DNA from: Hominenteromicrobium mulieris
Lineage (GTDB): Bacteria; Bacillota; Clostridia; Oscillospirales; Acutalibacteraceae
NCBI RefSeq assembly: GCF_020687165.1
Contig: NZ_JAJEQC010000006.1
Reading direction: 5' to 3' (one strand)
DNA: 64,000 nt
Below the pieces are notes generated by a model. That model saw only the letters and a program-made list of their open reading frames with translations, did not search any database and had not been told where the DNA came from. A program made the translations under genes and the position numbers. Position 1 is the stretch's first letter. Every line of letters starts with the position of its first letter. Positions 1 through 7,801 of the stretch are shown piece by piece.

Positions 1-261
1 GCCCTTGCCGTAGAACTGCGCGCCGAAAATGGACGCGCCCGCAAGGCCGCCGAAGATGGTGAGGTTAAAGACGAACAAAAGCTGATTGACGATGGCGACA
101 CCGCTCATGGATTCGGTGCCGAGGCGGCCGACCATGACGTTATCGAGCAGGCTGACAAAGCTTGTGATGCCTTGCTGCACGATCATCGGGATGATGAGGC
201 GGATGAGGTTTGCGTAAAACTCCCGGTCGCCGATGAATTTTTCTTTGTATTTTTTGAACAT
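1..261 (-). CDS. MATE family efflux transporter (N-terminal part, cut by the window edge)
   Basis: Reads from an ATG at 261 down to base 1 with no stop, giving the first 87 residues. The short cytoplasmic N-terminus (MFKKYKEKFIGDREF) is followed by a hydrophobic segment with IPMIVQQGITSFVSLLDNVM and VGRLG. This is the typical first helix of MATE antiporters, where a residue pattern around D-N-x-M-V-G-x-L-G is characteristic. A second helix follows (QLLFVFNLTIFGGLAGASIF). A strong ribosome binding site, GGAGGAGTT, lies at 262-270. MATE proteins export drugs or metabolites in exchange for Na+ or H+; the substrate cannot be inferred. The next gene on the same strand is a HAD phosphatase 124 bases upstream. 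Confidence 0.88.
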   Translation of the reverse strand, partial: MFKKYKEKFIGDREFYANLIRLIIPMIVQQGITSFVSLLDNVMVGRLGTESMSGVAIVNQLLFVFNLTIFGGLAGASIFGAQFYGKG

Positions 262-365
262 AACTCCTCCAAAATATCCTAAAGCTTGATTTTAAAAAAT
301 TTATATCATCAAAACAGAGCTTCGCGTGACACGGCTGCGTGCGCCTGTTCTGTTCCCAAAAGAGA

Positions 366-382
366 ACCGTCCGTTTGACGGT
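366..382 (-). terminator. weak hairpin after the HAD gene
   Basis: ACCGTC (366-371) pairs with GACGGT (377-382) around a 5-base loop, just past the HAD stop codon. On the minus strand the hairpin is followed by TCTCTTTTGGG, only a poor U-tract, so it may be a weak terminator or just a 3'-end stabilising hairpin. The rest of the 262-384 gap shows no other feature. Confidence 0.35.
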
Positions 383-384
383 TT

Positions 385-1068
385 TTATCGGTCTTCGGGC
401 GGCAAAAGCTCGCCCAAAAGCGCTGTGTAGTCTGTGATGCAGCGGTCGCAGAGCTTTTGAAGCGCTATGCGGTCGCCTTCTTCCACAGCTTCGCTCAACA
501 CGCCGATGACCGAAAAGCCGGCGGCTTTTGCCGTTTTGGCGGCGTAGAGCGCGTCTTCAAACACAACGGTCTCATGCGGGGCGGCCTTTAAATCGGCCGC
601 GCACTTTAAATAAATATCCGGGTGCTCTTTGCTTTTGCCGATGGTGGTGCAGCTTTCGATGACGGAAATGTACGGCGACATATCAAGGCGATCGAACGCG
701 GGCCTTAAGGACGCAATGTCCGATGCGGTTGCGACGGCTGCGGGAATGTGGCGCTCTGAGAGCGCTTTTAAAAACGCCGCCGCGCCGGTGATCTCGGGCA
801 CTTCTTTGGCGTAGCCCTCGCGGGCGAGTGCGATGATGCCCTCATGAATCTCCTCAACGGTGCCCTCAACATGGAGTACGTCGTGGTAATATGCCGCGCA
901 CTGTTCGAGCGAGAGGCTGTTTAGGGTGCGGAACAGATCGTCGGGTGCTGCGATGCCCATTTTTTCGGCGAACGCGAACGTGAGTTTATTCCACATGGGT
1001 GTGCTGTTTAAAAGCGTACCGTCCACATCAAAAATGGCGGCGCGGATCTTTTCGGAATCTTTGAACAT
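385..1068 (-). CDS. HAD superfamily hydrolase (phosphoglycolate/beta-phosphoglucomutase-like)
   Basis: A 227-residue HAD subfamily I phosphatase. The nucleophile motif is AIFDVDGTLLNS near the N-terminus, a helical cap domain follows, and motif IV appears as VVFEDALYAAKTAKAAG with the acidic metal-binding residues, followed by VIGV. Enzymes of this type dephosphorylate small phosphorylated metabolites or rearrange sugar phosphates; specificity cannot be read from the sequence. The start at 1068 is preferred because AAAGGAGCTTTC lies directly upstream; an upstream in-frame ATG at 1095 would put the ribosome binding site inside the gene. Transcription probably begins at a TTGAAA/TATACT promoter at 1126-1154 that sits inside a terminator-like inverted repeat. 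Confidence 0.9.
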   Translation of the reverse strand: MFKDSEKIRAAIFDVDGTLLNSTPMWNKLTFAFAEKMGIAAPDDLFRTLNSLSLEQCAAYYHDVLHVEGTVEEIHEGIIALAREGYAKEVPEITGAAAFLKALSERHIPAAVATASDIASLRPAFDRLDMSPYISVIESCTTIGKSKEHPDIYLKCAADLKAAPHETVVFEDALYAAKTAKAAGFSVIGVLSEAVEEGDRIALQKLCDRCITDYTALLGELLPPEDR

Positions 1069-1093
1069 GAAAGCTCCTTTCAAAAAGGCGGAC

Positions 1094-1143
1094 AAAAAAG
1101 CCCGCCTGCGTGCATATACATTAGAAGTATACCACGCAGGCGG
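1094..1143 (-). terminator. intrinsic terminator of the DUF4358 lipoprotein gene
   Basis: An 11-bp perfect inverted repeat, CCGCCTGCGTG (1102-1112) and CACGCAGGCGG (1133-1143), is followed on the minus strand by GC and six T (1094-1099). A second hairpin (GGCGGGC / GTCCGCC around the T-run, then TTTTT at 1082-1086) shares part of the stem and could form instead. The loop of the main hairpin contains the -10 element of the next gene's promoter. Confidence 0.7.
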
Positions 1144-1154
1144 AGGTATTTCAA
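1126..1154 (-). promoter_or_regulatory. sigma-A-type promoter for the HAD gene
   Basis: Reading the minus strand, TTGAAA (1154-1149), a 17-base spacer and TATACT (1131-1126). It precedes the HAD start codon by about 58 bases and overlaps the upstream gene's terminator. Confidence 0.65.
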
Positions 1155-1193
1155 GGATATAAGGGGCGTTTTACGGAGCTTTTCGACACAAAA

Positions 1194-1820
1194 TTACTCC
1201 ATGCCAATGACCTTTTTAATGGCGTCTATGCCGTGTTGTATTTCTTTACCGAAGGCCTCTGCCATGCCCTCACTGCTTTCACCGCTCGTTTCCGGCTCGC
1301 CGAGCAGAAGGAAGAATACGTAATCGCCGTCGGCGTAAATTTCGGCGGCCTCTATTTTGTCTTTGCTTGCGGTGAAATCTTCATCTGCAAGCAGGCGCTG
1401 CTTATAAGCCGCGAGCTTCTCTTTGACTTCGTCCGTTTTGCCTTCTTTGACTTTTACGGCGATGAACGTATCCGGGTGGGCCTTCTGCGCGGTGTTTTCA
1501 GCGTATACCTCTTCGTAAAGCGAGTCGTCCATGCCAAGCTCTGAGCGAATTTCATCTTCGGTCAGTTTCGTATCAGGGTAATATTTGTCGCCATAGGCTT
1601 CACGCAGGGCATCGCGGAAGGCGGAAAGGCCGAGCGCGGTCTCCGGCATAACGGAGGTGTCGTTCGGGGATTCACTCACATCCGGGGAAGGCGACGCAGA
1701 CTGCGCGGGCTTTTCACTTGCGGCAGATGAGGAGGACGAGCTTTCGGTCGTTCGGCTTGCGCAGCCCGTGAATGAAAGCACCAAGAGCAAAGCAAGCAGA
1801 GCGGGAAAAATTCTTTTCAT
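1194..1820 (-). CDS. DUF4358 domain lipoprotein
   Basis: A 208-residue secreted lipoprotein. The signal peptide MKRIFPALLALLLVLSFTGC ends in a lipobox (FTGC), followed by a Ser/Pro/Glu-rich linker to about residue 60. The C-terminal domain has the DUF4358 pattern: a 'DDSLYEEVYAE' segment, HPDTFIAVKVKEGK, a basic helix and a final GDYVFFLLLGEP strand. The family is common in clostridial genomes and has no established function. ATG at 1820 is preferred over upstream 1877 because it gives a proper signal peptide and is preceded by GAAAGGATCG. It sits divergently from the LTA-synthase-like gene. Confidence 0.85.
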   Translation of the reverse strand: MKRIFPALLALLLVLSFTGCASRTTESSSSSSAASEKPAQSASPSPDVSESPNDTSVMPETALGLSAFRDALREAYGDKYYPDTKLTEDEIRSELGMDDSLYEEVYAENTAQKAHPDTFIAVKVKEGKTDEVKEKLAAYKQRLLADEDFTASKDKIEAAEIYADGDYVFFLLLGEPETSGESSEGMAEAFGKEIQHGIDAIKKVIGME

Positions 1821-1944
1821 ATCGGATCGATCCTTTCTACAAAAATAGCGTGCGCGACGGTATGCCGCGTTACCCATAGAATGCCCGTCTTTTTGCGGAA
1901 TAAACGCCGAAAACGATGCGTTTTCTTCGGTTTGCCGGAAATGA

Positions 1945-1973
1945 TTGAAAAGTTCAAGCTTTTATAGTATACT
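1945..1973 (+). promoter_or_regulatory. sigma-A-type promoter
   Basis: TTGAAA (1945-1950), 17-base spacer, TATACT (1968-1973), with the ribosome binding site GGAGGTGGG at 2011-2019 and ATG at 2024. It should drive the membrane protein gene that follows. Confidence 0.7.
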
Positions 1974-2023
1974 GTGAACAAAGCGACTGAAAACAGCACG
2001 TTTCGCATTTGGAGGTGGGAAGT

Positions 2024-2776
2024 ATGGCGCGGCATCAGGCTGCGGAACGGGAGAAAAGCGTCTCGGTTTTGGCATCGCTGCTTCCGTTTTTATCGGTTTT
2101 ATACAGTGAATTTATTTTTGCATATTTTGCGCATATGCCCATAACGCCCGTGAAGGTATGGATGGCGCTGGGACTTGGCGGCATCGCGCTGGCGCTTTCG
2201 CGCACGACGCCGTTAAAAGGGCTGAACTTTCTGCTTTTAACCGTGTGGACGGTGGGCCTTTGGGGCTTTACGTTCGTGCAGTTTTTATACCGGCAGATGT
2301 TCGGCGTCTGCATGGGACTGAAGGCCGGTATAAAAGGACTGGAATTTTTAGCCGGGCTTGTGCAGATCATCGGGCAGAATTGGCTTTTTTCGCTTTTGAT
2401 GATTGTGGTGCCGGTGCTGCATTTTACACTGACGCGCAGCCTTTTAAAGAGACGCGTGAGTGTACTGGGCAAGCTTACGGGTGCAAACTGGATGGCCCCG
2501 CTCGGCGCGTGGCTGCTTTCTGCAATCCTGATTTTCGCGGGCGTTGTGCTCGGTCTGCGCGGCACGGCGGGCGAGCCCTCCGACCGGCAGCTTCTAATGA
2601 CGCGCTTTGACGCGGAGGCGTCATTACAATCCTTCGGCGCGGCACCGGAATTTTTGCTGGATGTAAAGTACAACGTGCTGCGCATAGCGGGTGAAGAGAC
2701 GATGGAATATTACCTTGTGCAGGACGGAAAAGATCCCGTGCAGGTAACGCCGACCCCGGCGCCGGAGAATTCCTGA
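2024..2776 (+). CDS. membrane protein resembling the N-terminal half of LTA synthase-family proteins
   Basis: 250 residues with about five hydrophobic segments (roughly residues 17-35, 43-58, 66-90, 116-138 and 160-180), then a short extracytoplasmic part. The order of helices, the YRQMFGVCMGL stretch after helix 3, and the late LQSFGAAPEFLLDVKYN segment resemble the membrane half of lipoteichoic acid synthase-type phosphoglycerol transferases, where a similar 'FG...LDxKR' stretch leads into the extracellular sulfatase-fold domain. That domain is absent: the protein ends after a linker TPTPAPENS. The similarity is judged by eye and is moderate. It could be a truncated relic, a partner protein, or an unrelated membrane protein. 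Start chosen for GGAGGTGGG at 2011-2019. Confidence 0.7.
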   Translation: MARHQAAEREKSVSVLASLLPFLSVLYSEFIFAYFAHMPITPVKVWMALGLGGIALALSRTTPLKGLNFLLLTVWTVGLWGFTFVQFLYRQMFGVCMGLKAGIKGLEFLAGLVQIIGQNWLFSLLMIVVPVLHFTLTRSLLKRRVSVLGKLTGANWMAPLGAWLLSAILIFAGVVLGLRGTAGEPSDRQLLMTRFDAEASLQSFGAAPEFLLDVKYNVLRIAGEETMEYYLVQDGKDPVQVTPTPAPENS

Positions 2777-2804
2777 AAAAACTCTGAAATTCACCCGGAA
2801 GTTC

Positions 2805-2833
2805 TTGACCCGGGTTTCAGAAAAACGTACAAT
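2805..2833 (+). promoter_or_regulatory. sigma-A-type promoter of the xpaC-telA cluster
   Basis: TTGACC (2805-2810), 17-base spacer, TACAAT (2828-2833). The predicted start is near 2840, giving a leader of about 90 bases that contains a stable hairpin. Confidence 0.7.
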
Positions 2834-2856
2834 AATAGAGTAAAGTCGAATAAGTG

Positions 2857-2885
2857 GGTGTGTCCCGGCTTTGCTGGGACACACC
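2857..2885 (+). other. stable hairpin in the xpaC leader
   Basis: GGTGTGTCCC (2857-2866) pairs with GGGACACACC (2876-2885); two further inner pairs (one G-U) give a 12-bp stem with a 5-base loop. It lies between the promoter and the start codon. It is followed by an A-run, not a T-run, so it is not a usual terminator. It may stabilise the mRNA or be a protein or RNA control site. Confidence 0.6.
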
Positions 2886-2929
2886 ACAGCAAAAATGGAG
2901 ATTTATGAAGCATTACCGTTAGAAAGGCG

Positions 2930-4177
2930 GTGCCAAAAACGAACACACAAAATCCGAACGAACAAAACAGAAACACGAATACGCCGAACGGCGCGAATTA
3001 CACGAATCCGCTCCAAAACGAGTTTGAAAACTCCGCGACGTACCGCGTTATCCACAAGGTGGGCGACAAGGTGACGGAGAGCGTGAATAACCTCGACGGG
3101 GAGAAGATTTCCCGCGAGGTGCAGGGTGCGGTGAACGGCGTTGTAAACGAAGTGAACCGTGTGGCGGAGACCGTAAACCGCAAGTTTAACACGAACGCGC
3201 GGACGAATTATCAGTCGCCGCAGGGGCAGAATCCGGACGGTACGTACCACTATTCCTACACGCAGACGGCGTACTCGAATTACAAGCGCCCGAATACAAA
3301 CCCGAATCAGGCTCCGAGCAGCGCGCCCGGCGGACCGTATAATCCGCCGCGCGGCACAGCGCCGCGAAATACCGTTTCGCAGAACGGTGCGCCCGTGCAG
3401 CAGCCGAAAAAAGCGCCGCGCAAGCAGGACATGATCGAAAAGTACAAGCCCTCAAACGGCCGCTATTGGCTGACGGGCATCGTGTGCATGCTGTATGCGC
3501 TGAACGGCCCGCTTTACCGCTGGCAGGACCTCATCACGTTTGTTGTGGTGGGTGCAGCGGCGTTTTTCATCGGCGGCAAAATTTTCAAGGGCAAAAAGTA
3601 TTATGTGCCGGCGGAATCCGTACAGCCAGAGAAAAAGCCCGAGCCCGAAAAGAAGCCGGAGCCGAAAGCGGAGCCGCAGAAAAAGGTCTCCACCGGCGAT
3701 CCCGAGGTGGACAAGATCATTGAGGAAGGCTACAAATATCTGCATGAGCTGCGCGACGTGAACATCCGCATCCCGGACGAGGTGATGACAAAGCGCATCG
3801 ACCGCATGGAAGTGGCTTCTGCCGATATTTTTGCGTATATCGCGGAGCACCCCGAAAAAGCAGCGGAGATCCGCCGGTTTATGAACTACTATCTGCCGAC
3901 AACGCTGAAGCTTCTGAACAGCTATGATAAGCTGAGCCGCCAGAGAGTGAAGGGCGAGAACATTCAAAAGACGATGTTTGAGATTGAAGGCATGATGGAG
4001 ACGATCGCGGGCGCGTTTGAAAAGCAGCTGGATAGCCTGTTTGATGACGATGCGCTGGACATTGCAGCAGACATCAGCGTGATGGAATCCATTTTGAAGC
4101 AGGAGGGCCTTTCCGGCGAAGACATGAAAATGCCGGGCCTTGACCCGAACGACACAAGCAAAACACAGACAAAGTGA
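2930..4177 (+). CDS. xpaC: 5-bromo-4-chloroindolyl phosphate hydrolysis (XpaC) family protein
   Basis: 415 residues. The first ~165 are low-complexity, rich in Asn, Thr, Gln and Pro. Two adjacent hydrophobic segments follow (YWLTGIVCMLYAL and LITFVVVGAAAFFIGG, about residues 178-220), then a charged Pro/Glu/Lys linker. The C-terminal helical domain (about 255-400; STGDPEVDKIIEEG, YYLPTTLKLLNSYDKL) is typical of XpaC. The gene lies directly before telA, the pairing seen in many Firmicutes. The start is a GTG with AGAAAGG only 2 bases away, so translation may be modest; a stop at 2906 rules out any longer reading frame. Molecular function is unproven in this family; a membrane stress or toxic anion role is usually proposed. 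Confidence 0.85.
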   Translation: MPKTNTQNPNEQNRNTNTPNGANYTNPLQNEFENSATYRVIHKVGDKVTESVNNLDGEKISREVQGAVNGVVNEVNRVAETVNRKFNTNARTNYQSPQGQNPDGTYHYSYTQTAYSNYKRPNTNPNQAPSSAPGGPYNPPRGTAPRNTVSQNGAPVQQPKKAPRKQDMIEKYKPSNGRYWLTGIVCMLYALNGPLYRWQDLITFVVVGAAAFFIGGKIFKGKKYYVPAESVQPEKKPEPEKKPEPKAEPQKKVSTGDPEVDKIIEEGYKYLHELRDVNIRIPDEVMTKRIDRMEVASADIFAYIAEHPEKAAEIRRFMNYYLPTTLKLLNSYDKLSRQRVKGENIQKTMFEIEGMMETIAGAFEKQLDSLFDDDALDIAADISVMESILKQEGLSGEDMKMPGLDPNDTSKTQTK

Positions 4178-4224
4178 TTTTTGACCGTGTGACGCACACG
4201 GTGAATATAAGGAGGACGAACAAC

Positions 4225-5379
4225 ATGAGCGACGTGAAATTGACCTTAGAGCCCGAGCTGGAGACCCCCGCACCCGGCATTCCTACCCTGACGCTGGACG
4301 GCGTGGAGGAAGAAAAGCCCGTAGCCCCTGAGAAAAAAGAAGAGGAACAGCCCGAAGTGCAGCTTACGCCCGAAGAACAGAAGGTCGTAGACGACTTTGC
4401 GGAAAAAATTGACATTACAAGCTCTGCGCTCGTGATGCAGTATGGCTCCGGCGCACAGAAGAAAATTGCAAACTTCTCCGACACGGCGCTTGCAAATGTG
4501 CGTACGAAGGACCTCGGCGAAGTGGGCGATGAGATCGCGAACCTTGTTGTAGAGCTGAAAAGCTTTGATGCGGGCGAAGAGGAAAAGGGCTTCCTCGGCT
4601 TCTTTAAAAAGCAGGCAAACCGCCTTGATGGCATGAAGGCACGTTACGACAAGGCCGAAGTGAACGTGAATAAGATTGCGTCTTCCCTTGAGGGCCACCA
4701 GGTGCAGCTGATGAAGGACATCGTGATGCTCGATAAGCTGTACGAAACGAACCTTGCGTACCACAAAGAGCTTTCCATGTACATTCTGGCGGGCAAAAAG
4801 CGCCTGAAAAGAGAGCGCGAAACGACGCTGGAAGAGCTGAAAGCAAAGGCACAGCGCTCCGGCCTGCCGGAGGACGCGCAGGCGGCAAACGACTTTGCAC
4901 AGCAGTGCGACAGCTTTGAAAAGAAGCTGCATGACCTCGAGCTGACCCGCATGGTTTCCGTGCAGATGTCGCCGCAAATTCGTCTTGTGCAGAACAACGA
5001 CCGTTTGATGGCGGAGAAAATTCAGTCCACCATTGTGAACACCATTCCGCTTTGGAAGAGCCAGATGGTATTGGCGCTTGGCGTGGCGCACTCTGCAGAT
5101 GCGGTGCGCGCACAGCGTGAAGTGACCGATATGACGAACGAGCTGCTGCGCAAGAATGCAGAAAAGCTGAAGATGAGCACCATTGAGACGGCGCGCGAAT
5201 CCGAGCGCGGCATTGTTGACATGGAGACGCTGCGCCAGACAAACCAGTCGCTCATCTCGACACTCGATGAAGTTGTGAAAATTCAGGAAGAGGGCAAGAC
5301 CCGCCGCCGCGAAGCGGAGCAGGAGCTCGGCCGTTTGGAAAACGAGCTGAAGCAGAAGCTTTTAGACATTCGCGCGTAA
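4225..5379 (+). CDS. telA: toxic anion resistance protein, TelA family
   Basis: 384 residues, predicted cytosolic and largely alpha-helical. Acidic, Pro-rich first 70 residues are followed by the TelA domain, with recognisable stretches such as KGFLGFFKKQANRLDGMKAR, LDKLYETNLAYHKEL, and near the end a long helix (IVDMETLRQTNQSLISTLDE) and coiled-coil tail. Members are linked to tellurite and cell-envelope-antimicrobial tolerance, mechanism unknown. ATG 4225 is preferred for the ribosome binding site AAGGAGG at 4209-4215. It follows xpaC by 47 bases and is probably cotranscribed. Confidence 0.9.
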   Translation: MSDVKLTLEPELETPAPGIPTLTLDGVEEEKPVAPEKKEEEQPEVQLTPEEQKVVDDFAEKIDITSSALVMQYGSGAQKKIANFSDTALANVRTKDLGEVGDEIANLVVELKSFDAGEEEKGFLGFFKKQANRLDGMKARYDKAEVNVNKIASSLEGHQVQLMKDIVMLDKLYETNLAYHKELSMYILAGKKRLKRERETTLEELKAKAQRSGLPEDAQAANDFAQQCDSFEKKLHDLELTRMVSVQMSPQIRLVQNNDRLMAEKIQSTIVNTIPLWKSQMVLALGVAHSADAVRAQREVTDMTNELLRKNAEKLKMSTIETARESERGIVDMETLRQTNQSLISTLDEVVKIQEEGKTRRREAEQELGRLENELKQKLLDIRA

Positions 5380-5496
5380 ATAAAGAGAACACCGGCCGGG
5401 TTGTGCTTGCAGTGCTGCCCGGCTGTGCGTTTATAGACTTTAAATTTGCTTGTCATGAATTTGCATGTAGACAGAAAAAGCAGAAAGGAAATTTTT

Positions 5497-6057
5497 ATGA
5501 AAAAGAAAAACGATGGCGTAAAAGCCGTGGGCCGTGTTTCGGCGGTCATTGCGATGGTGGTGTTAATTTTGGCGGCGATCCCAGTCGGCGCGTGTATATC
5601 TTTGTCGCGCGAGCGCAACAATGTGACGGCGGAATACTACGGTTCCGACGACGTGTACGGCGTTTTGGACCAGGTCTCGATGATGGTTTCCGAAGCATCG
5701 AATCTGGTGACGATCGCGGAAAAATACAGCGAGACGGATTTGACGCTTGTAGATGCCGTGCGTACCGCGCAGAACGCGGTGAAAAAGGCCGAGCGCCCGG
5801 CGGACAAGTACGCGGCTTTAAACGACCTGACGACGGCGGTGAAGGCGATGTATCGCCAGATCAAGAATATCGACATGAATGAGGAGGACGCAACGTACCG
5901 CGAATCGCTGATGTCGAACTACAATTCCGACTTGGATTATCTGATGCGCGACGATTACAACGATAAAGCCGCCGCATTCAACGATGCGCTGCACAATTCG
6001 CCTGCGTATGCACTGGCGAAGCTGGTGGGCATCGGCGACGTGGAGCTGTTCGCGTAA
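5497..6057 (+). CDS. LemA-like membrane-anchored protein
   Basis: 186 residues with one N-terminal membrane helix (VSAVIAMVVLILAAIPVGACI, about 14-34) and an extracytoplasmic helical domain. Conserved-looking LemA features include an Asp/Tyr stretch after the helix, a long helix (LDQVSMMVSEASNLVTIAEK), a repeated 'AxxAVKxAxxPxxK' segment, and the C-terminal FNDALHNSPAYALAKLVG pattern that matches LemA 'FN...P...la' endings. It is divergent. The gene directly precedes a TPM-domain gene, the common LemA-TPM pairing. ATG 5497 has AGAAAGGAAATTTTT in front. A GC-rich inverted repeat between telA and this gene (5394-5444) may limit read-through. Confidence 0.75.
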   Translation: MKKKNDGVKAVGRVSAVIAMVVLILAAIPVGACISLSRERNNVTAEYYGSDDVYGVLDQVSMMVSEASNLVTIAEKYSETDLTLVDAVRTAQNAVKKAERPADKYAALNDLTTAVKAMYRQIKNIDMNEEDATYRESLMSNYNSDLDYLMRDDYNDKAAAFNDALHNSPAYALAKLVGIGDVELFA

Positions 6058-6089
6058 AAGTTTGAAACGGACAGGGAAAGGAAATGCTT

Positions 6090-7079
6090 ATGACAAAGAC
6101 CGTACATCCTGTTTTGAAAAAGACGGGCGCTGTGCTGCTTACGGTGCTGGTGCTCGTACTTATGGCGGTGCCGGCGTTTGCCGTGACGTTGCCGGATGCC
6201 CCGACGGGCTATGTGTATGACGGCGCGAATGTGCTTTCGCCCTCGACGGAAAGCTATATTGAGCGCACGGGCAGCGCACTTGCCGAAGCCTGCGGCGCGG
6301 AGGTCGTGGTGGCGACCGTGGATTTCACCGACGGCGAGGACATTGCCGATTATGCGTATGACCTCTTTAACAAGTGGGGCATCGGTGACAAGAAAGCGAA
6401 TAACGGTCTCTTGATTCTGCTTTCCATCGGTGCGGAGGATTACTACGCCGAGCCGGGCGCGGGGCTGACCGATGTTTTTACCGGCGGCGTGCTGGACGCG
6501 ATGCTGTATGACTACCTTGAGGACGATTTTGCCGCGAAAGATTACGACAGCGGCGTGAAAAAGGTCTACGCCCGCGCGGTGGAGATTTTGGAAGACCACT
6601 ACAATGTCTCGTATTCCACGGGTACGACAAACAACGCGAATGCGAACACCGATTATAATTATGCGAATAATAATCCATCCGGCGGATTTTTATCCGGGGT
6701 TCAAAATGTTTTTTCGCAAGCGAGACGTGTTGCGGTTACCCGGATAATACGTTTTGTTTTCATCGTTCTGTTCGTCATTTTGATTATTGCGCTGAGCGTG
6801 CTGTGTCCGCGCAGACGGTATTACCGCAGAGGTTGGGGTGCGCCGCCCCCGCCGCCTCCGATGGGCGGCTTCTGGCGCGGACCCCGTCCGCCGCGCGGCC
6901 CGGGCGGTCCCGGATTCGGCGGCCCGAGACCGGGTGGATTTAGCGGCTCGCGTCCCTCGGGCGGTCCCCGTCCCGGTGGCGGACGCTCCGGCGGCTTTGG
7001 CAGCGGCCGTTCGGGCGGCGGTGCGCCGCGCGCAGGCGGAGGCTCCACGCATGGCGGAGGTGCAGGCAGAAGAAGATGA
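6090..7079 (+). CDS. TPM domain-containing protein with Gly/Arg/Pro-rich tail
   Basis: About 329 residues: signal peptide (VLLTVLVLVLMAVPAFA), TPM domain (residues ~40-170: VYDGANVLS, TVDFTDGEDIADYAYDLFNKWGIG, NNGLLILLSI, GAGLTDVFTG), a membrane helix (FVFIVLFVILIIALSVLC) and a ~75-residue tail rich in Gly, Pro and Arg. TPM proteins are often encoded beside LemA, as here; their biochemical role is poorly known. An upstream in-frame ATG at 6084 is only one base from AAAGGA, so 6090 is favoured. The last four bases overlap the next gene. Confidence 0.87.
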   Translation: MTKTVHPVLKKTGAVLLTVLVLVLMAVPAFAVTLPDAPTGYVYDGANVLSPSTESYIERTGSALAEACGAEVVVATVDFTDGEDIADYAYDLFNKWGIGDKKANNGLLILLSIGAEDYYAEPGAGLTDVFTGGVLDAMLYDYLEDDFAAKDYDSGVKKVYARAVEILEDHYNVSYSTGTTNNANANTDYNYANNNPSGGFLSGVQNVFSQARRVAVTRIIRFVFIVLFVILIIALSVLCPRRRYYRRGWGAPPPPPPMGGFWRGPRPPRGPGGPGFGGPRPGGFSGSRPSGGPRPGGGRSGGFGSGRSGGGAPRAGGGSTHGGGAGRRR

Positions 7080-7744
7080 GTATTTGGGTTTTGTTTGATT
7101 TAGACGGCACCCTTGTCGATAACAGCGAGGGCATCACGAAAAGCACGCAGTTTGCGCTCGACAGCTACGGCTATCCGAACCAGCCGATGGAGACACTGAA
7201 AAAGTTCATCGGCCCGCCGCTGCATGAATCGTTTATGGAATTCTACGGCTTTTCCAAAGAGCAGGCGTTTGAGGCGGTAGACCGCTACCGCGTGCGCTAC
7301 AAAGAAAAAGGCGTGTACGAAAACCGCTTGTACCCCGGCATGAAAGAACTGTTGGAGGCGCTGAAAAGCGCAGGTGTGAAATTGAGTGTTTCCACCTCAA
7401 AGCCGACGGTGTTCACGGAGAAGATCTTGAAGCAAAACGGGATCTTTGAGCTGTTCGACCAGATTGTCGGCGCGAATCTCGATGGCTCCATGACGGATAA
7501 GACCGAAGTGATGCAGGAGGCCATGCGCCGCGCGGGCGGAAAGGAAAACAATACGTTTTTCATGGTCGGCGACCGAAGCTTTGATATGATCGGCGCGAAA
7601 AATTGCGGCGTGCCGGGCGTTGGCGTGTACTTCGGCTTTGCGGAACCCGGCGAGCTGGAAGAAGCGGGCGCGGATTACACCGTGGAGACCACAGAAGAAC
7701 TGAAAATATTGCTGATGAAGCTTGTAACGGAAGCTGAGAATTGA
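7076..7744 (+). CDS. HAD hydrolase, phosphoglycolate phosphatase/5'-nucleotidase-like
   Basis: 222 residues. Motif I is WVLFDLDGTLVDN, motif II is LSVSTSKPT, and motif III/IV lie in FFMVGDRSFDMIGAKNCG with the metal-binding GD. A four-helix cap sits between motifs I and II (SEGITKSTQFALDSYG). This matches small HAD-IA phosphatases of the Gph/PpaX/YrfG type; the true substrate is unknown. The start codon overlaps the TPM gene stop (ATGA), so it is translationally coupled to the envelope cluster although its product should be cytosolic. Confidence 0.9.
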   Translation: MSIWVLFDLDGTLVDNSEGITKSTQFALDSYGYPNQPMETLKKFIGPPLHESFMEFYGFSKEQAFEAVDRYRVRYKEKGVYENRLYPGMKELLEALKSAGVKLSVSTSKPTVFTEKILKQNGIFELFDQIVGANLDGSMTDKTEVMQEAMRRAGGKENNTFFMVGDRSFDMIGAKNCGVPGVGVYFGFAEPGELEEAGADYTVETTEELKILLMKLVTEAEN

Positions 7745-7750
7745 AATCTG

Positions 7751-7779
7751 TTGACACTCCGTTCGCTTTTTGATAGAGT
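7751..7779 (+). promoter_or_regulatory. sigma-A-type promoter in front of a gene remnant
   Basis: TTGACA (7751-7756), 17-base spacer, TAGAGT (7774-7779). It is a good match, yet no intact gene follows, only the frameshifted remnant. Confidence 0.6.
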
Positions 7780-7801
7780 GTAGTTAAGAAGAATAAAATG
7801 A

